Assembly (NCBI GenBank): GCA_949293815.1
Contig: CASFEZ010000024.1
Coordinates: 1 to 37,140 of the forward strand
Reading direction: 5' to 3'
Length of the DNA stretch: 37,140 nt
Source: an uncultured Eubacteriales bacterium
Lineage (GTDB): Bacteria > Bacillota > Clostridia > Oscillospirales > Acutalibacteraceae
The notes below the pieces were generated by a model, which was not told where the DNA came from, did not search any database, and saw only the letters and a list, made by a program, of their open reading frames with translations. A program made the translations under genes and the position numbers. Below, one piece after another: positions 30,564-37,140 of the stretch (the stretch's first letter is position 1; each line of letters opens with the position of its first letter).

Positions 30564-32246
30564 ATGGCAGGTTCTATAAAAAAATCCTGGTATAAAGAAA
30601 TGGCTGTTTATCAGGTTTGGCCCCGCAGCTTTTGCGACGGCAACGGCGACGGCATTGGTGATTTGCAGGGCGTGCTTTCCAAGCTGGACTATATCAAAAG
30701 CCTTGGCGTAGACGCCATTTGGTTTTCCCCGCTTTATGTATCGCCGCAAAAGGATTATGGCTATGATATTGCCGACTATCGCAATATTGCGCCGGAGTAC
30801 GGAACCATGGATGACTTCAAAGCGGTGCTCGACGGCGCGCACGAGCGAGGACTGCGGGTGATTATGGATTTGGTTGTCAACCATACCTCCGATCAGCACC
30901 CCTGGTTTTTAGAAAGCAAAAAGAGCAAGAACAATCCCTATTCCGATTATTATATCTGGCGCAAGGGCAGATTGAACAACAAGCTGCCTCCCAATGACTG
31001 GAAATCCACTTTTGCCGAGCCGGGCTGGCAGTATGTGCCGGAGCGGGATGAATACTATCTGCATTTGTTTGCCAAAGAACAGCCGGATTTGAATATGGAT
31101 AACCCAAAAGTGCGCGCCGAAGTCAAGGATATCATGAAATTCTGGCTGGATATGGGCGTGGACGGCTTCCGCGAGGATGTTATCACCTTTATCTCCAAAC
31201 GCGAGGGGTTGCCTGATGGGTTCCCGCTGCCGGTGGCTGCCGGTGTGGAGCATTATATGGACGGTCCGCATCTGCACGAATATTTAATGGAATTTAAGGA
31301 TGTTTGGAGCAAATACGACTGCGTAACCATTGGCGAGGCGCCGATGATGACCCCCAAACGCGCCCTGAAGCATATTACCGAAGGGGAGAACCAGGAACTG
31401 AATATGATGTTCCACTTTCAGCATATGGAGGCGGACTGTATGTTCGTCAGCTGGATTAAAATGCCCTTCAACCTGAAAAAGCTGAAAAAGGTTTTTACCA
31501 ATTGGCAGAAAGCCCTTTATGGCAAGGCATGGAACGCGCTGTATATTGAAAACCACGACCAGCCCCGGGTTATCAACCGTTATGGCAGCTTGAAATACCG
31601 CAAAGAGAGCGCAAAAATGCTGGCGGTTATGTATATCTGCCAAAGCGGCACCCCCTTTATTTATCAGGGGCAGGAGATTGGCATGACCAATATCGGCATG
31701 ACCGATATCAACCAGTACGAGGATGTTTCCACCAAGAATATCTACAATATGGCGCGCAAATTCGGTGTGAAAGACGCATCCATCATGAAGCTGGCAAGCT
31801 ACGCTTCCCGCGATAACGCCCGTACACCGGTACAGTGGTCCAGTGATAAAAACGCCGGCTTTACCACCGCCGACAAGCCCTGGTTCCCAATCAACCCGAA
31901 TTATACCGATGTCAATGTCGCCGATGCGGAAAATGACCCGGATTCGATATTGAATTTCTATCGCAGGCTGTTAAAGTTCCGCAAGGAAAACGAGATTGTT
32001 ATTTACGGTGATTATACCGAATATTATCATGAGCGGGATGACCTGTTCTGCTACGGCAGGACCTATGAGGGAAAACGGATGCTGGTGATTTGCTCGTTCA
32101 GCGAAAAGAATATCTCTTTCAAAGCGCCGGGCGCCTATGATTTGTCTTTCGGCAAGTGTGTGCTTTGCAATTATGATGATCCTACCGCCGATGGGGTTGG
32201 CTGCACTCTGCGCCCCTATGAAACCCGTGTTTATATGTTTGGTTAA
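30564..32246 (+). CDS. malL: Oligo-1,6-glucosidase (GH13, MalL-like)
   Basis: This 560-residue cytoplasmic alpha-glucosidase of family GH13 (subfamily 31 type) releases glucose from short isomalto-oligosaccharides and related sugars. It starts with the standard WYKEMAVYQVWPRSFCDGNG. It has MDLVVNHTSDQHPWF, the nucleophile Asp205 in GFREDVITFISK, the acid/base Glu258 in TIGEAPMMT, and the transition-state residue Asp332 in IENHDQPRV. The valine directly after the nucleophile (Val206) is the residue known in this subfamily to favour alpha-1,6 linkages. GGAGGG (30551-30556) lies seven bases before ATG 30564. A GTG at 30549 is rejected because it overlaps that site. It is the first of three co-directional genes ending with galT. 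The gene symbol rests on the subfamily pattern. Confidence 0.93.
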   Translation: MAGSIKKSWYKEMAVYQVWPRSFCDGNGDGIGDLQGVLSKLDYIKSLGVDAIWFSPLYVSPQKDYGYDIADYRNIAPEYGTMDDFKAVLDGAHERGLRVIMDLVVNHTSDQHPWFLESKKSKNNPYSDYYIWRKGRLNNKLPPNDWKSTFAEPGWQYVPERDEYYLHLFAKEQPDLNMDNPKVRAEVKDIMKFWLDMGVDGFREDVITFISKREGLPDGFPLPVAAGVEHYMDGPHLHEYLMEFKDVWSKYDCVTIGEAPMMTPKRALKHITEGENQELNMMFHFQHMEADCMFVSWIKMPFNLKKLKKVFTNWQKALYGKAWNALYIENHDQPRVINRYGSLKYRKESAKMLAVMYICQSGTPFIYQGQEIGMTNIGMTDINQYEDVSTKNIYNMARKFGVKDASIMKLASYASRDNARTPVQWSSDKNAGFTTADKPWFPINPNYTDVNVADAENDPDSILNFYRRLLKFRKENEIVIYGDYTEYYHERDDLFCYGRTYEGKRMLVICSFSEKNISFKAPGAYDLSFGKCVLCNYDDPTADGVGCTLRPYETRVYMFG

Positions 32247-32272
32247 TGATTGATTCAGAAAGGAAATGTACC

Positions 32273-33208
32273 ATGGCTATTACCGTTACAGACGCCTATT
32301 TTAATTCCTCAACCGGAAAAAATAAAATTCATACCATGATTTGGAAGGACGACAGTGCCGACCCGAAAGCGGTTATTCAAATTGCGCACGGTGTTTGCGA
32401 ACATATTGAGCGCTACGATGATTTTGCCCGTTTTTTGGTGGGCTGCGGTTATGTTGTTGTCGGGAATGACCATCTCGGTCACGGTAAAAGCGTCAATACG
32501 CTGGATGAGCTTGGCTATTTTGCTGATGAAGACGGCGATGTGCGTATGGTGGACGATATGCACATTCTCTATCAGATTATGAAAAAGCGTTACCCCGATT
32601 TGCCGTACTTTTTATTTGGTCACAGCATGGGTTCCCTGCTGGCGCGCCAATATTGCGCGGTGTTCGGCTATGAACTCAGCGGCGCCATATTCTGTGGCAC
32701 CGGTAATATCATCGGTGCGGCGGTATTGTTAAAAACACCAATGGATAAGCTGGTGGAAAAGCTCGGCGCCGGCAGCGATAAAATTGATCTTTTCGCGCTG
32801 AACAGCAAGGCGTATAATCAGGGCTTCCGCGATGAAAATGATGACCTTGCCTGGCTTTCCCGCAATGTAGAAAACCGGGAGGTCTACCGGGCGGATCCTT
32901 ACTGCGGTTTCCAGCTGAAGGTCGGCGGTTTTCGTGACCTTGCTACCCTTATGCTCAAGGTCAGCCACCCGGACTGGGCGTTTAAGATTCCGGTAGATTT
33001 ACCGATTCTGGTTATTTCCGGCGCAAAAGATCCGGTTGGCGGCAACGGTAAGGGTGTATTGAAAGTGGTTGATGCGCTGGAGGCAGCCGGCAACGAGCCA
33101 ACGGTGATTTTGTATCCCGGCGACCGGCATGAAATCTTAAATGAAGATGACCGGGAGATTGTATATTCTGATGTCAAACAGTGGCTTTCCGACCAGCTGC
33201 ATGCATAA
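32273..33208 (+). CDS. Alpha/beta hydrolase, monoacylglycerol-lipase-like
   Basis: This 311-residue serine hydrolase resembles monoacylglycerol lipases/lysophospholipases (Hydrolase_4, serine aminopeptidase S33 fold). It shows the oxyanion region VIQIAHGVCEHIERYDDF, GNDHLGHGKS, and the nucleophile elbow GHSMGS with Ser118. The late-strand aspartate is in ISGAKDPVGG and the catalytic histidine in GDRHEILNE. No signal peptide is present. The substrate is not determined: a fatty-acid ester is likely by family, but an acylated sugar would fit the neighbourhood. The start at 32273 follows AAAGGA and is 26 bp after the glucosidase stop. Confidence 0.9.
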   Translation: MAITVTDAYFNSSTGKNKIHTMIWKDDSADPKAVIQIAHGVCEHIERYDDFARFLVGCGYVVVGNDHLGHGKSVNTLDELGYFADEDGDVRMVDDMHILYQIMKKRYPDLPYFLFGHSMGSLLARQYCAVFGYELSGAIFCGTGNIIGAAVLLKTPMDKLVEKLGAGSDKIDLFALNSKAYNQGFRDENDDLAWLSRNVENREVYRADPYCGFQLKVGGFRDLATLMLKVSHPDWAFKIPVDLPILVISGAKDPVGGNGKGVLKVVDALEAAGNEPTVILYPGDRHEILNEDDREIVYSDVKQWLSDQLHA

Positions 33209-33260
33209 GGCCGGCATGGTGCGGACGAACAGACAGTAACAAGGAAAAGGATGTTGTGAT

Positions 33261-34748
33261 ATGGATATTCAGCAGGCGGTTTCATCCCTTGTCGCCTATG
33301 GGTTAAAAAACGGTCTTTTGGAGGAAGCTGACCGGATTTATACCGTTAATTTGCTTCTTGAGCGTTTGGGACTGGATTCTTACGAAAGCGCCCCGCCGCT
33401 TGATGCGGATTTGGAACAGATATTAAAGGCGATACTCGATTACGCCTGCGCAAACGGTCTGTGTCAGGACAGTGTAACCTATCGGGATTTGTTTGATACC
33501 AAAATCATGAATTGCCTGCTGCCCCGTCCGTCTCAGGTGCGTAAAGCCTTTTTTGACCGCTACGCCCAGTCGCCACAGATGGCTACCGACTGGTACTATG
33601 CGTTTTCCCGGGCAACGGATTATATTCGTACCTATCGGGTGAAAAATGACAGGAAATGGGTCACCAAAACTGAATACGGCGATATTGATATTACCATCAA
33701 TCTGTCGAAGCCCGAAAAAGACCCCAAAGCCATTGCCGCAGCGGCAAATATGGCAAAAAGCTCCTATCCGCTCTGTATGCTCTGTCCCGAAAACGAGGGC
33801 TATGCCGGTCGTGTCAATCATCCGGCGCGGGAAAATCACCGCGTTATCCCCGTAACCATTGACGGCGGTCATTGGTTTATGCAGTATTCTCCCTATGTTT
33901 ATTATAATGAACATTGCATTGTGTTTAACGGCAGCCATGTGCCGATGAAAATCGACCGTTCCGCGTTCCGCAAGCTCTTTGATTTTGTGCGGCAGTTCCC
34001 TCATTATTTTATCGGTTCCAATGCGGATTTACCCATTGTCGGCGGCTCCATCCTTTCTCATGAGCATTTTCAGGGCGGGCGGTATGCGTTTGCCATGGAA
34101 AAAGCGCCGGTGCAGCAGGAAGTTTCTTTTCCCGGCTATCAATCGGTTAAGGCGGGCATTGTCAAATGGCCGATGTCCGTCCTGCGCTTAACCGGCGACA
34201 ACCCGGACGATATAGTCGATTTGGCGGATCGTATTCTTTGCAGCTGGCGGGGTTATACCGATGAAGATGCCTTTATCTTTGCCGAAACCGACGGCACGCC
34301 CCACAACACCATTACCCCCATCGCCCGCCGCAGAGGCGAGCAGTATGAACTGGATTTGGTGCTGCGCAATAATATTACTACAAAAGAATATCCGGATGGG
34401 GTATATCACCCGCACCCGGAGCATCATCACATTAAAAAAGAGAACATCGGTCTTATCGAGGTCATGGGGCTTGCGGTGCTGCCTGCGCGCCTGAAGCAGG
34501 AAATGGCTGCTCTGGCGGACGCAATGGTCAGCGGCAAGGACATTGCTTCGGATGAACGGATCGGCAAACACGCGGTATGGGCTGCGGATATTGCTGCCCG
34601 GCGTGAAGTGACCGCTGAAAATGTCCATGCGGTTTTGCAGGATGAGATTGGCAAAGTATTTGCGGATATTCTTGCCCAGTGCGGCGTATTTGCCCGTACC
34701 GAGCAGGGCATGGCGCAGTTTTTGCGTTTTATTCAGCAGGTATCGTAA
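33261..34748 (+). CDS. galT: UDP-glucose--hexose-1-phosphate uridylyltransferase, class II
   Basis: This 495-residue enzyme is the Firmicutes-type (class II) GalT of the Leloir pathway. It exchanges UDP between UDP-glucose and galactose-1-phosphate. Conserved parts seen are SYPLCMLCPENEGYAGRVNHPARENHRVIP, the active-site histidine segment SHEHFQGGRYAFAME, and HPHPEHHHIKKENIGLIEVMGLAVLPARL near the C-terminus. No galK or galE lies in the window. It ends the alpha-glucosidase operon and converges with the spoIVFB-like gene. Their 3' ends overlap by 16 bp, and the only obvious terminator lies inside the opposing gene. Confidence 0.95.
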   Translation: MDIQQAVSSLVAYGLKNGLLEEADRIYTVNLLLERLGLDSYESAPPLDADLEQILKAILDYACANGLCQDSVTYRDLFDTKIMNCLLPRPSQVRKAFFDRYAQSPQMATDWYYAFSRATDYIRTYRVKNDRKWVTKTEYGDIDITINLSKPEKDPKAIAAAANMAKSSYPLCMLCPENEGYAGRVNHPARENHRVIPVTIDGGHWFMQYSPYVYYNEHCIVFNGSHVPMKIDRSAFRKLFDFVRQFPHYFIGSNADLPIVGGSILSHEHFQGGRYAFAMEKAPVQQEVSFPGYQSVKAGIVKWPMSVLRLTGDNPDDIVDLADRILCSWRGYTDEDAFIFAETDGTPHNTITPIARRRGEQYELDLVLRNNITTKEYPDGVYHPHPEHHHIKKENIGLIEVMGLAVLPARLKQEMAALADAMVSGKDIASDERIGKHAVWAADIAARREVTAENVHAVLQDEIGKVFADILAQCGVFARTEQGMAQFLRFIQQVS

Positions 34749-35338
34749 TCTTTGATTAGGTGAAAGATGACATATGCGCCAAACAGGATGATTGTCCAGT
34801 TGATTCCCCTATAGGCGGCGGCAAAGGCAAATAACAATTCAATGGCGAGCACACTGCAAAAAGCGGCTTTTTCACAAAGAAAGCCGCTTTTTTCGCTTTC
34901 TCGTACCCATCGCAGGCTGCGAAAAATCCGCTCGCCATCCAACGGCCTTGCGGGGAACAGATTGGTCAGTCCCATAAAAAAGTTGATAGCTGCGCCGTGA
35001 AGCACAATGGGGGATTTGCAAAACAAAAATAACAGAATACAGCAAAAACATAGTATGCCGTTGAGCAAAGGTCCGCCCGCTGCCGTCAGTAAATCTTCCC
35101 GGTAAGAAGAAATATGTCCCCTGTCCGGCTGTATTTGTGCGCCCAAGGGCGAAAGAAGCACTTGCTGCGGTTCAGCGCCGAAACGGCGCATGATAATTAG
35201 ATGTCCCGCTTCATGCAAAAGCGCGCTGCCGACAGCAATCAGGTAAATTTCCCCTTGACCGGAGCAAAGCAGCATTCCCGCAAGAGCAAGGTCGGGTACG
35301 CTGAACTGAAATACAAGCCGGTTTCTTTTAAACCGCAT
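34733..35338 (-). CDS. spoIVFB: SpoIVFB-like site-2 (M50) intramembrane metalloprotease
   Basis: This 201-residue multi-pass membrane protease has the zinc motif HEAGH (42-46, Glu43 catalytic) in a membrane helix. A second metal-ligand motif, NLFPARPLDG, contains Asp134. This is the layout of SpoIVFB, which in sporulating Firmicutes cleaves pro-sigma-K in the outer forespore membrane. It is shorter than Bacillus SpoIVFB and appears to lack the C-terminal CBS domain. It starts 11 bp inside the end of the M23/LytM gene, the same neighbour order (spoIVFA-spoIVFB) as in Bacillus. A perfect terminator-like hairpin lies within the coding sequence at 34859-34893. Assignment as SpoIVFB rather than a generic M50 protein rests on the gene pair. 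Confidence 0.82.
   Translation of the reverse strand: MRFKRNRLVFQFSVPDLALAGMLLCSGQGEIYLIAVGSALLHEAGHLIIMRRFGAEPQQVLLSPLGAQIQPDRGHISSYREDLLTAAGGPLLNGILCFCCILLFLFCKSPIVLHGAAINFFMGLTNLFPARPLDGERIFRSLRWVRESEKSGFLCEKAAFCSVLAIELLFAFAAAYRGINWTIILFGAYVIFHLIKDYDTC
34859..34893 (+). terminator. galT operon terminator embedded in the spoIVFB-like gene
   Basis: A perfect 12-bp stem (34859-34870 with 34880-34891, arm AAAAGCGGCTTT) with a 9-nt loop and a six-T run lies 110 bp beyond the galT stop. It is antisense to codons near residue 150 of the M50 protease. On the minus strand the same hairpin is followed by about four T residues. Confidence 0.78.
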
Positions 35339-36134
35339 TCAAATCACCGAACAGCGCTTCCATTGGGTCTACACATTCGCCGTTGACGCGGTATTCCAGG
35401 TGCAGATGCGGACCGGTGCTGTCGCCGGTGCTGCCAACCAGCGCAATGGCCTCGCCTGCGCGTACAACGGTGTATGGCTCGACCAGTATTTTCAGGCAGT
35501 GCTGGTACAGCGTCTGTATTTTTTCTTCCTCGGTATCCTTATGGTCTATGATTAAAAAATTGCCCCGTCCGGGGGTATAGTCTACCATGCTGACGATGCC
35601 GTCCATCACCGCGCGAATCACTGTGCCTTCCTTGGCGGCTATGTCTACGCCTTTATGCTGTTCGTTGTAATTATATATCGGGGACACCCGATTGCCAAAG
35701 GAGGAGCTGACGGAGCCGGCAACCGGAAAAACCGGTGCTGTTTGGATTTGCTGGGATAAAAAGGCGGCGGAGGCGGTATGACTGCTGTCGAGCGGATAGA
35801 GAGGGGAGGTATTATCCTCCTCTAAAAGGGAAGCGCTGACTGCGGTTGTCGCTTCATCCTCGGCGGCCGCTTCCTGCGGCGGCTCGGTTGTCTGTTCTTC
35901 ATCGGTATCGCTTCGTTCTTCCGGCTCTTCTGTACCGCCGGAAAAAAGGGCGCGGAAATCATTAAAATCCATATCCTGGGCAGTCAGCTGTCTATAATCC
36001 GCCAGCAGACGGCTGCCGTCGTCTGCGGAAAAACGGCAATATAAAAAGCAGGTCATATAAAGCGCAAGCATCAGCATCAGCTGTATGGTGGTTATTTTAA
36101 CAAAAAAATCTTTTTTCCCTTCCGGTTTTGGCAT
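35328..36134 (-). CDS. spoIVFA: SpoIVFA-like membrane-anchored LytM (M23) protein
   Basis: This 268-residue protein has a short basic N-terminus, one membrane helix (about 13-33, KITTIQLMLMLALYMTCFLYC) and an acidic Glu/Thr/Pro linker (about 65-115). The C-terminal LytM/M23 domain has His160 and Asp164 in HKGVDIAA and the HxH pair His243/His245 in TGPHLHLEY, so all zinc ligands are kept. In Bacillus, SpoIVFA has this architecture and holds SpoIVFB inactive until forespore signalling proteases remove it. Immediate coupling to an M50 gene supports that role here. The start is either 36134 (nine bases from AAAGGA) or 36140 (three bases). I favour 36134. A sigma-E-like promoter lies upstream. Confidence 0.8.
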   Translation of the reverse strand: MPKPEGKKDFFVKITTIQLMLMLALYMTCFLYCRFSADDGSRLLADYRQLTAQDMDFNDFRALFSGGTEEPEERSDTDEEQTTEPPQEAAAEDEATTAVSASLLEEDNTSPLYPLDSSHTASAAFLSQQIQTAPVFPVAGSVSSSFGNRVSPIYNYNEQHKGVDIAAKEGTVIRAVMDGIVSMVDYTPGRGNFLIIDHKDTEEEKIQTLYQHCLKILVEPYTVVRAGEAIALVGSTGDSTGPHLHLEYRVNGECVDPMEALFGDLNAV

Positions 36135-36158
36135 GGCCATCCGTCCTTTCTTGTTAAA

Positions 36159-36187
36159 GAAATATGACGCCGGTATAACAAATATGC
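36159..36187 (-). promoter_or_regulatory. Candidate sigma-E promoter of spoIVFA-spoIVFB
   Basis: Minus-strand GCATATT (36187-36181) fits the Bacillus sigma-E -35 consensus KMATATT exactly. After 14 bp, CATATTTC (36166-36159) fits the -10 consensus CATACANT in its CATA half. No sigma-A promoter of comparable quality was seen for this gene. Sigma-E control is what would be expected for spoIVF. Confidence 0.55.
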
Positions 36188-36204
36188 CCGTCCGGATGTT
36201 TTTC

Positions 36205-36233
36205 TTGACATGCGGCGCGGAAAAGATTAGAAT
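36205..36233 (+). promoter_or_regulatory. Promoter of the mgtE leader
   Basis: A perfect TTGACA (36205-36210), a 17-bp spacer and TAGAAT (36228-36233) begin a transcript at about 36240. The mgtE start is therefore about 207 nt downstream, leaving a long leader. Confidence 0.85.
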
Positions 36234-36292
36234 AAATATGGATTTCAAACGATGGCTTGTTTTTATTTTACAGATAAAAGGAGATGAGAAGA

Positions 36293-36382
36293 ATGGACGC
36301 AGGCCCTGGCAGTAGATGTCACCGATGTAGTAAGAAGCATAGTGCGGCTGTTCGTTTTTCTGATCTCTTTTTCAAGGGATAG
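36293..36382 (+). CDS. 29-codon leader peptide upstream of mgtE
   Basis: This is a short frame in the mgtE leader. Its ATG is preceded by AAAAGGAGAT with core AGGAGA at 36279-36284, eight bases away, a better ribosome site than that of most genes here. The peptide begins MDAGPGSRCHRCSKKHSAAV and ends RFSDLFFKG. Its second quarter has a compact Cys/His group (Cys9, His10, Cys12, His16) resembling a minimal metal site, and it is rich in Arg and Lys. Its 3' half lies inside a large hairpin, so translating it must open that structure. It ends 64 bp before mgtE. I do not recognise the peptide, and a regulatory uORF is the simplest reading. Confidence 0.65.
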   Translation: MDAGPGSRCHRCSKKHSAAVRFSDLFFKG

Positions 36383-36402
36383 AAGAACAGTGATTTTATG
36401 CT
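36336..36402 (+). ncRNA. Structured leader hairpin of mgtE
   Basis: Stacked complementary blocks form one long hairpin: AGCATA (36336-36341) with TATGCT (36397-36402), CTGTTC (36348-36353) with GAACAG (36385-36390), and an apical ATCTC/GGGAT stem (36363-36367 with 36376-36380). No U-run follows, so it is not a simple terminator. The M-box magnesium riboswitch core was looked for and not found. Confidence 0.6.
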
Positions 36403-36446
36403 CCTTATGATATCTTTTATTAGATTTGATAAGGGGGTCTTTCTTA

Positions 36447-37140
36447 ATGAAAGATGAAATCATTAGCTTGATTGAAAAAAGAAAATATAAAAGTTTATAT
36501 GATTTGCTGGAAGTTATGAACGAAGTGGATTTGTCCCTTCTGATGGCGGAACTGAACAACGAGGACATGCTCAAGGTCTTTCGTCTTTTGCCAAAGGACA
36601 AGGCGGTGGATGTGTTTTCCTATCTGGACTCGGACGACCAGCAGCGCCTGATTGCCAGTCTGACAGACAACGAGCTGGAAAAAGTAATCGGCGATATGTA
36701 TTTGGATGATACCGTTGACTTGGTCAGTGAAATGCCCGCCAATATTGTGCGGCGAATCTTAAAGACCACCGACCCGCACCAGCGAAAACTGATCAATGAA
36801 ATCCTGCAATATCCCGAAGACAGCGCCGGCAGCCTGATGACGATTGAGTTTGTGGATTTGCGCTCCAGTATGACCGTGGATGCCGCCATCGAGAAAATCC
36901 GCCGCGACGCGATTGACAAAGAGACCATTTATACCTGTTATGTTTTAGATGAAACCCGCCATTTGACCGGCATCGTGACGGTAAAAGATTTGCTGGTTGC
37001 CAAAGGCGATACGCTGCTTTCCGATATTATGGAAACCAATATCATTTCCGCCAACACGCTGGAGGATAAGGAAGATGTGGCGAAAATGTTCGATAAATAC
37101 GATTTTCTGGCGCTGCCTGTGGTCGATTCTGAAAATCGTT
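36447..37140 (+). CDS. mgtE: Magnesium transporter MgtE (5' part)
   Basis: The gene runs off the window end, and 231 codons are visible. The N-terminal helical MgtE domain is clear (LLAELNNEDMLKVFRLLP-type repeats, such as LMAELNNEDMLKVFRLLPKD). The linker is QYPEDSAGSLMTIEFVDL, and a CBS domain begins at DAAIEKIRR and runs through YTCYVLDETRHLTGIVTVKDLL. In characterised MgtE proteins these cytosolic domains bind Mg2+ and close the channel when magnesium is plentiful. The membrane domain is beyond the window. AAGGGGGT (36431-36438) lies eight bases before the ATG. The long leader with a small ORF and hairpin suggests control before translation as well. Confidence 0.93.
   Translation, partial: MKDEIISLIEKRKYKSLYDLLEVMNEVDLSLLMAELNNEDMLKVFRLLPKDKAVDVFSYLDSDDQQRLIASLTDNELEKVIGDMYLDDTVDLVSEMPANIVRRILKTTDPHQRKLINEILQYPEDSAGSLMTIEFVDLRSSMTVDAAIEKIRRDAIDKETIYTCYVLDETRHLTGIVTVKDLLVAKGDTLLSDIMETNIISANTLEDKEDVAKMFDKYDFLALPVVDSENR

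Noticed and set aside
36240-36446. M-box magnesium riboswitch ahead of mgtE
   Set aside because: The conserved M-box opening (TTAGGTGAGGCTCC-like) and its following core are absent. The leader is better described by the short ORF and hairpin.

Overview
The window looks like chromosomal DNA from an anaerobic, probably spore-forming member of the Clostridia, most likely of the Oscillospiraceae/Ruminococcaceae type. The evidence is pyruvate:ferredoxin oxidoreductase, NADP-type glutamate dehydrogenase, the Firmicutes-type ECF transporter core, class II GalT, a secreted dockerin protein, and an adjacent SpoIVFA/SpoIVFB-like pair. Clear TTGACA/TATAAT-type promoters and AGGAGG-type ribosome binding sites fit this. 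No rRNA, tRNA, CRISPR array, transposase or phage gene was seen.

Layout. 1-228: a cluster of nested inverted repeats, the innermost being the gdhA terminator. 229-5554: gdhA (minus) diverges from the PFOR gene (plus). 5.6-6.9 kb: a truncated surface-protein remnant and a small membrane-anchored protein, each closed by a terminator. 6.9-18.4 kb: one promoter drives twelve tightly packed plus-strand genes (ruvC-ruvA-ruvB, an rRNA-type methyltransferase, ecfA1-ecfA2-ecfT, truA, a DUF5711-like protein, cvpA, pgsA and a Clp ATPase with an McsA-like zinc finger), ending at a perfect 12-bp terminator. 18.4-22.6 kb: a NifU-like protein, a GH38 alpha-mannosidase and a GH43-like enzyme. 23-26 kb: a secreted DUF6273/dockerin protein, more A+T-rich than its surroundings. 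26.1-30 kb (minus): an unclassified glycosidase-like gene and a neutral-ceramidase-like gene. 30.2-34.7 kb: a previously overlooked 43-codon monocistronic gene, then oligo-1,6-glucosidase, alpha/beta hydrolase and galT. 34.7-36.1 kb (minus): spoIVFB- and spoIVFA-like genes behind a sigma-E-like promoter. 36.2-37.1 kb: the leader and 5' part of mgtE.

The genes fall into four themes: central fermentation (PFOR, GDH), housekeeping recombination/tRNA/lipid/proteostasis (the long operon), glycan use (GH38, GH43, GH13, galT, the glycosidase-like/ceramidase-like pair, the dockerin protein) and sporulation signalling (SpoIVFAB).

The most promising candidates for undescribed biology are two small genes. 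The first is a 29-codon CHRC-containing leader peptide ahead of mgtE, whose 3' half is folded into a long hairpin. The second is the 43-codon hydrophobic peptide gene at 30208 with its own promoter, ribosome site and terminator. Both were read directly from sequence. Their functions are inference.
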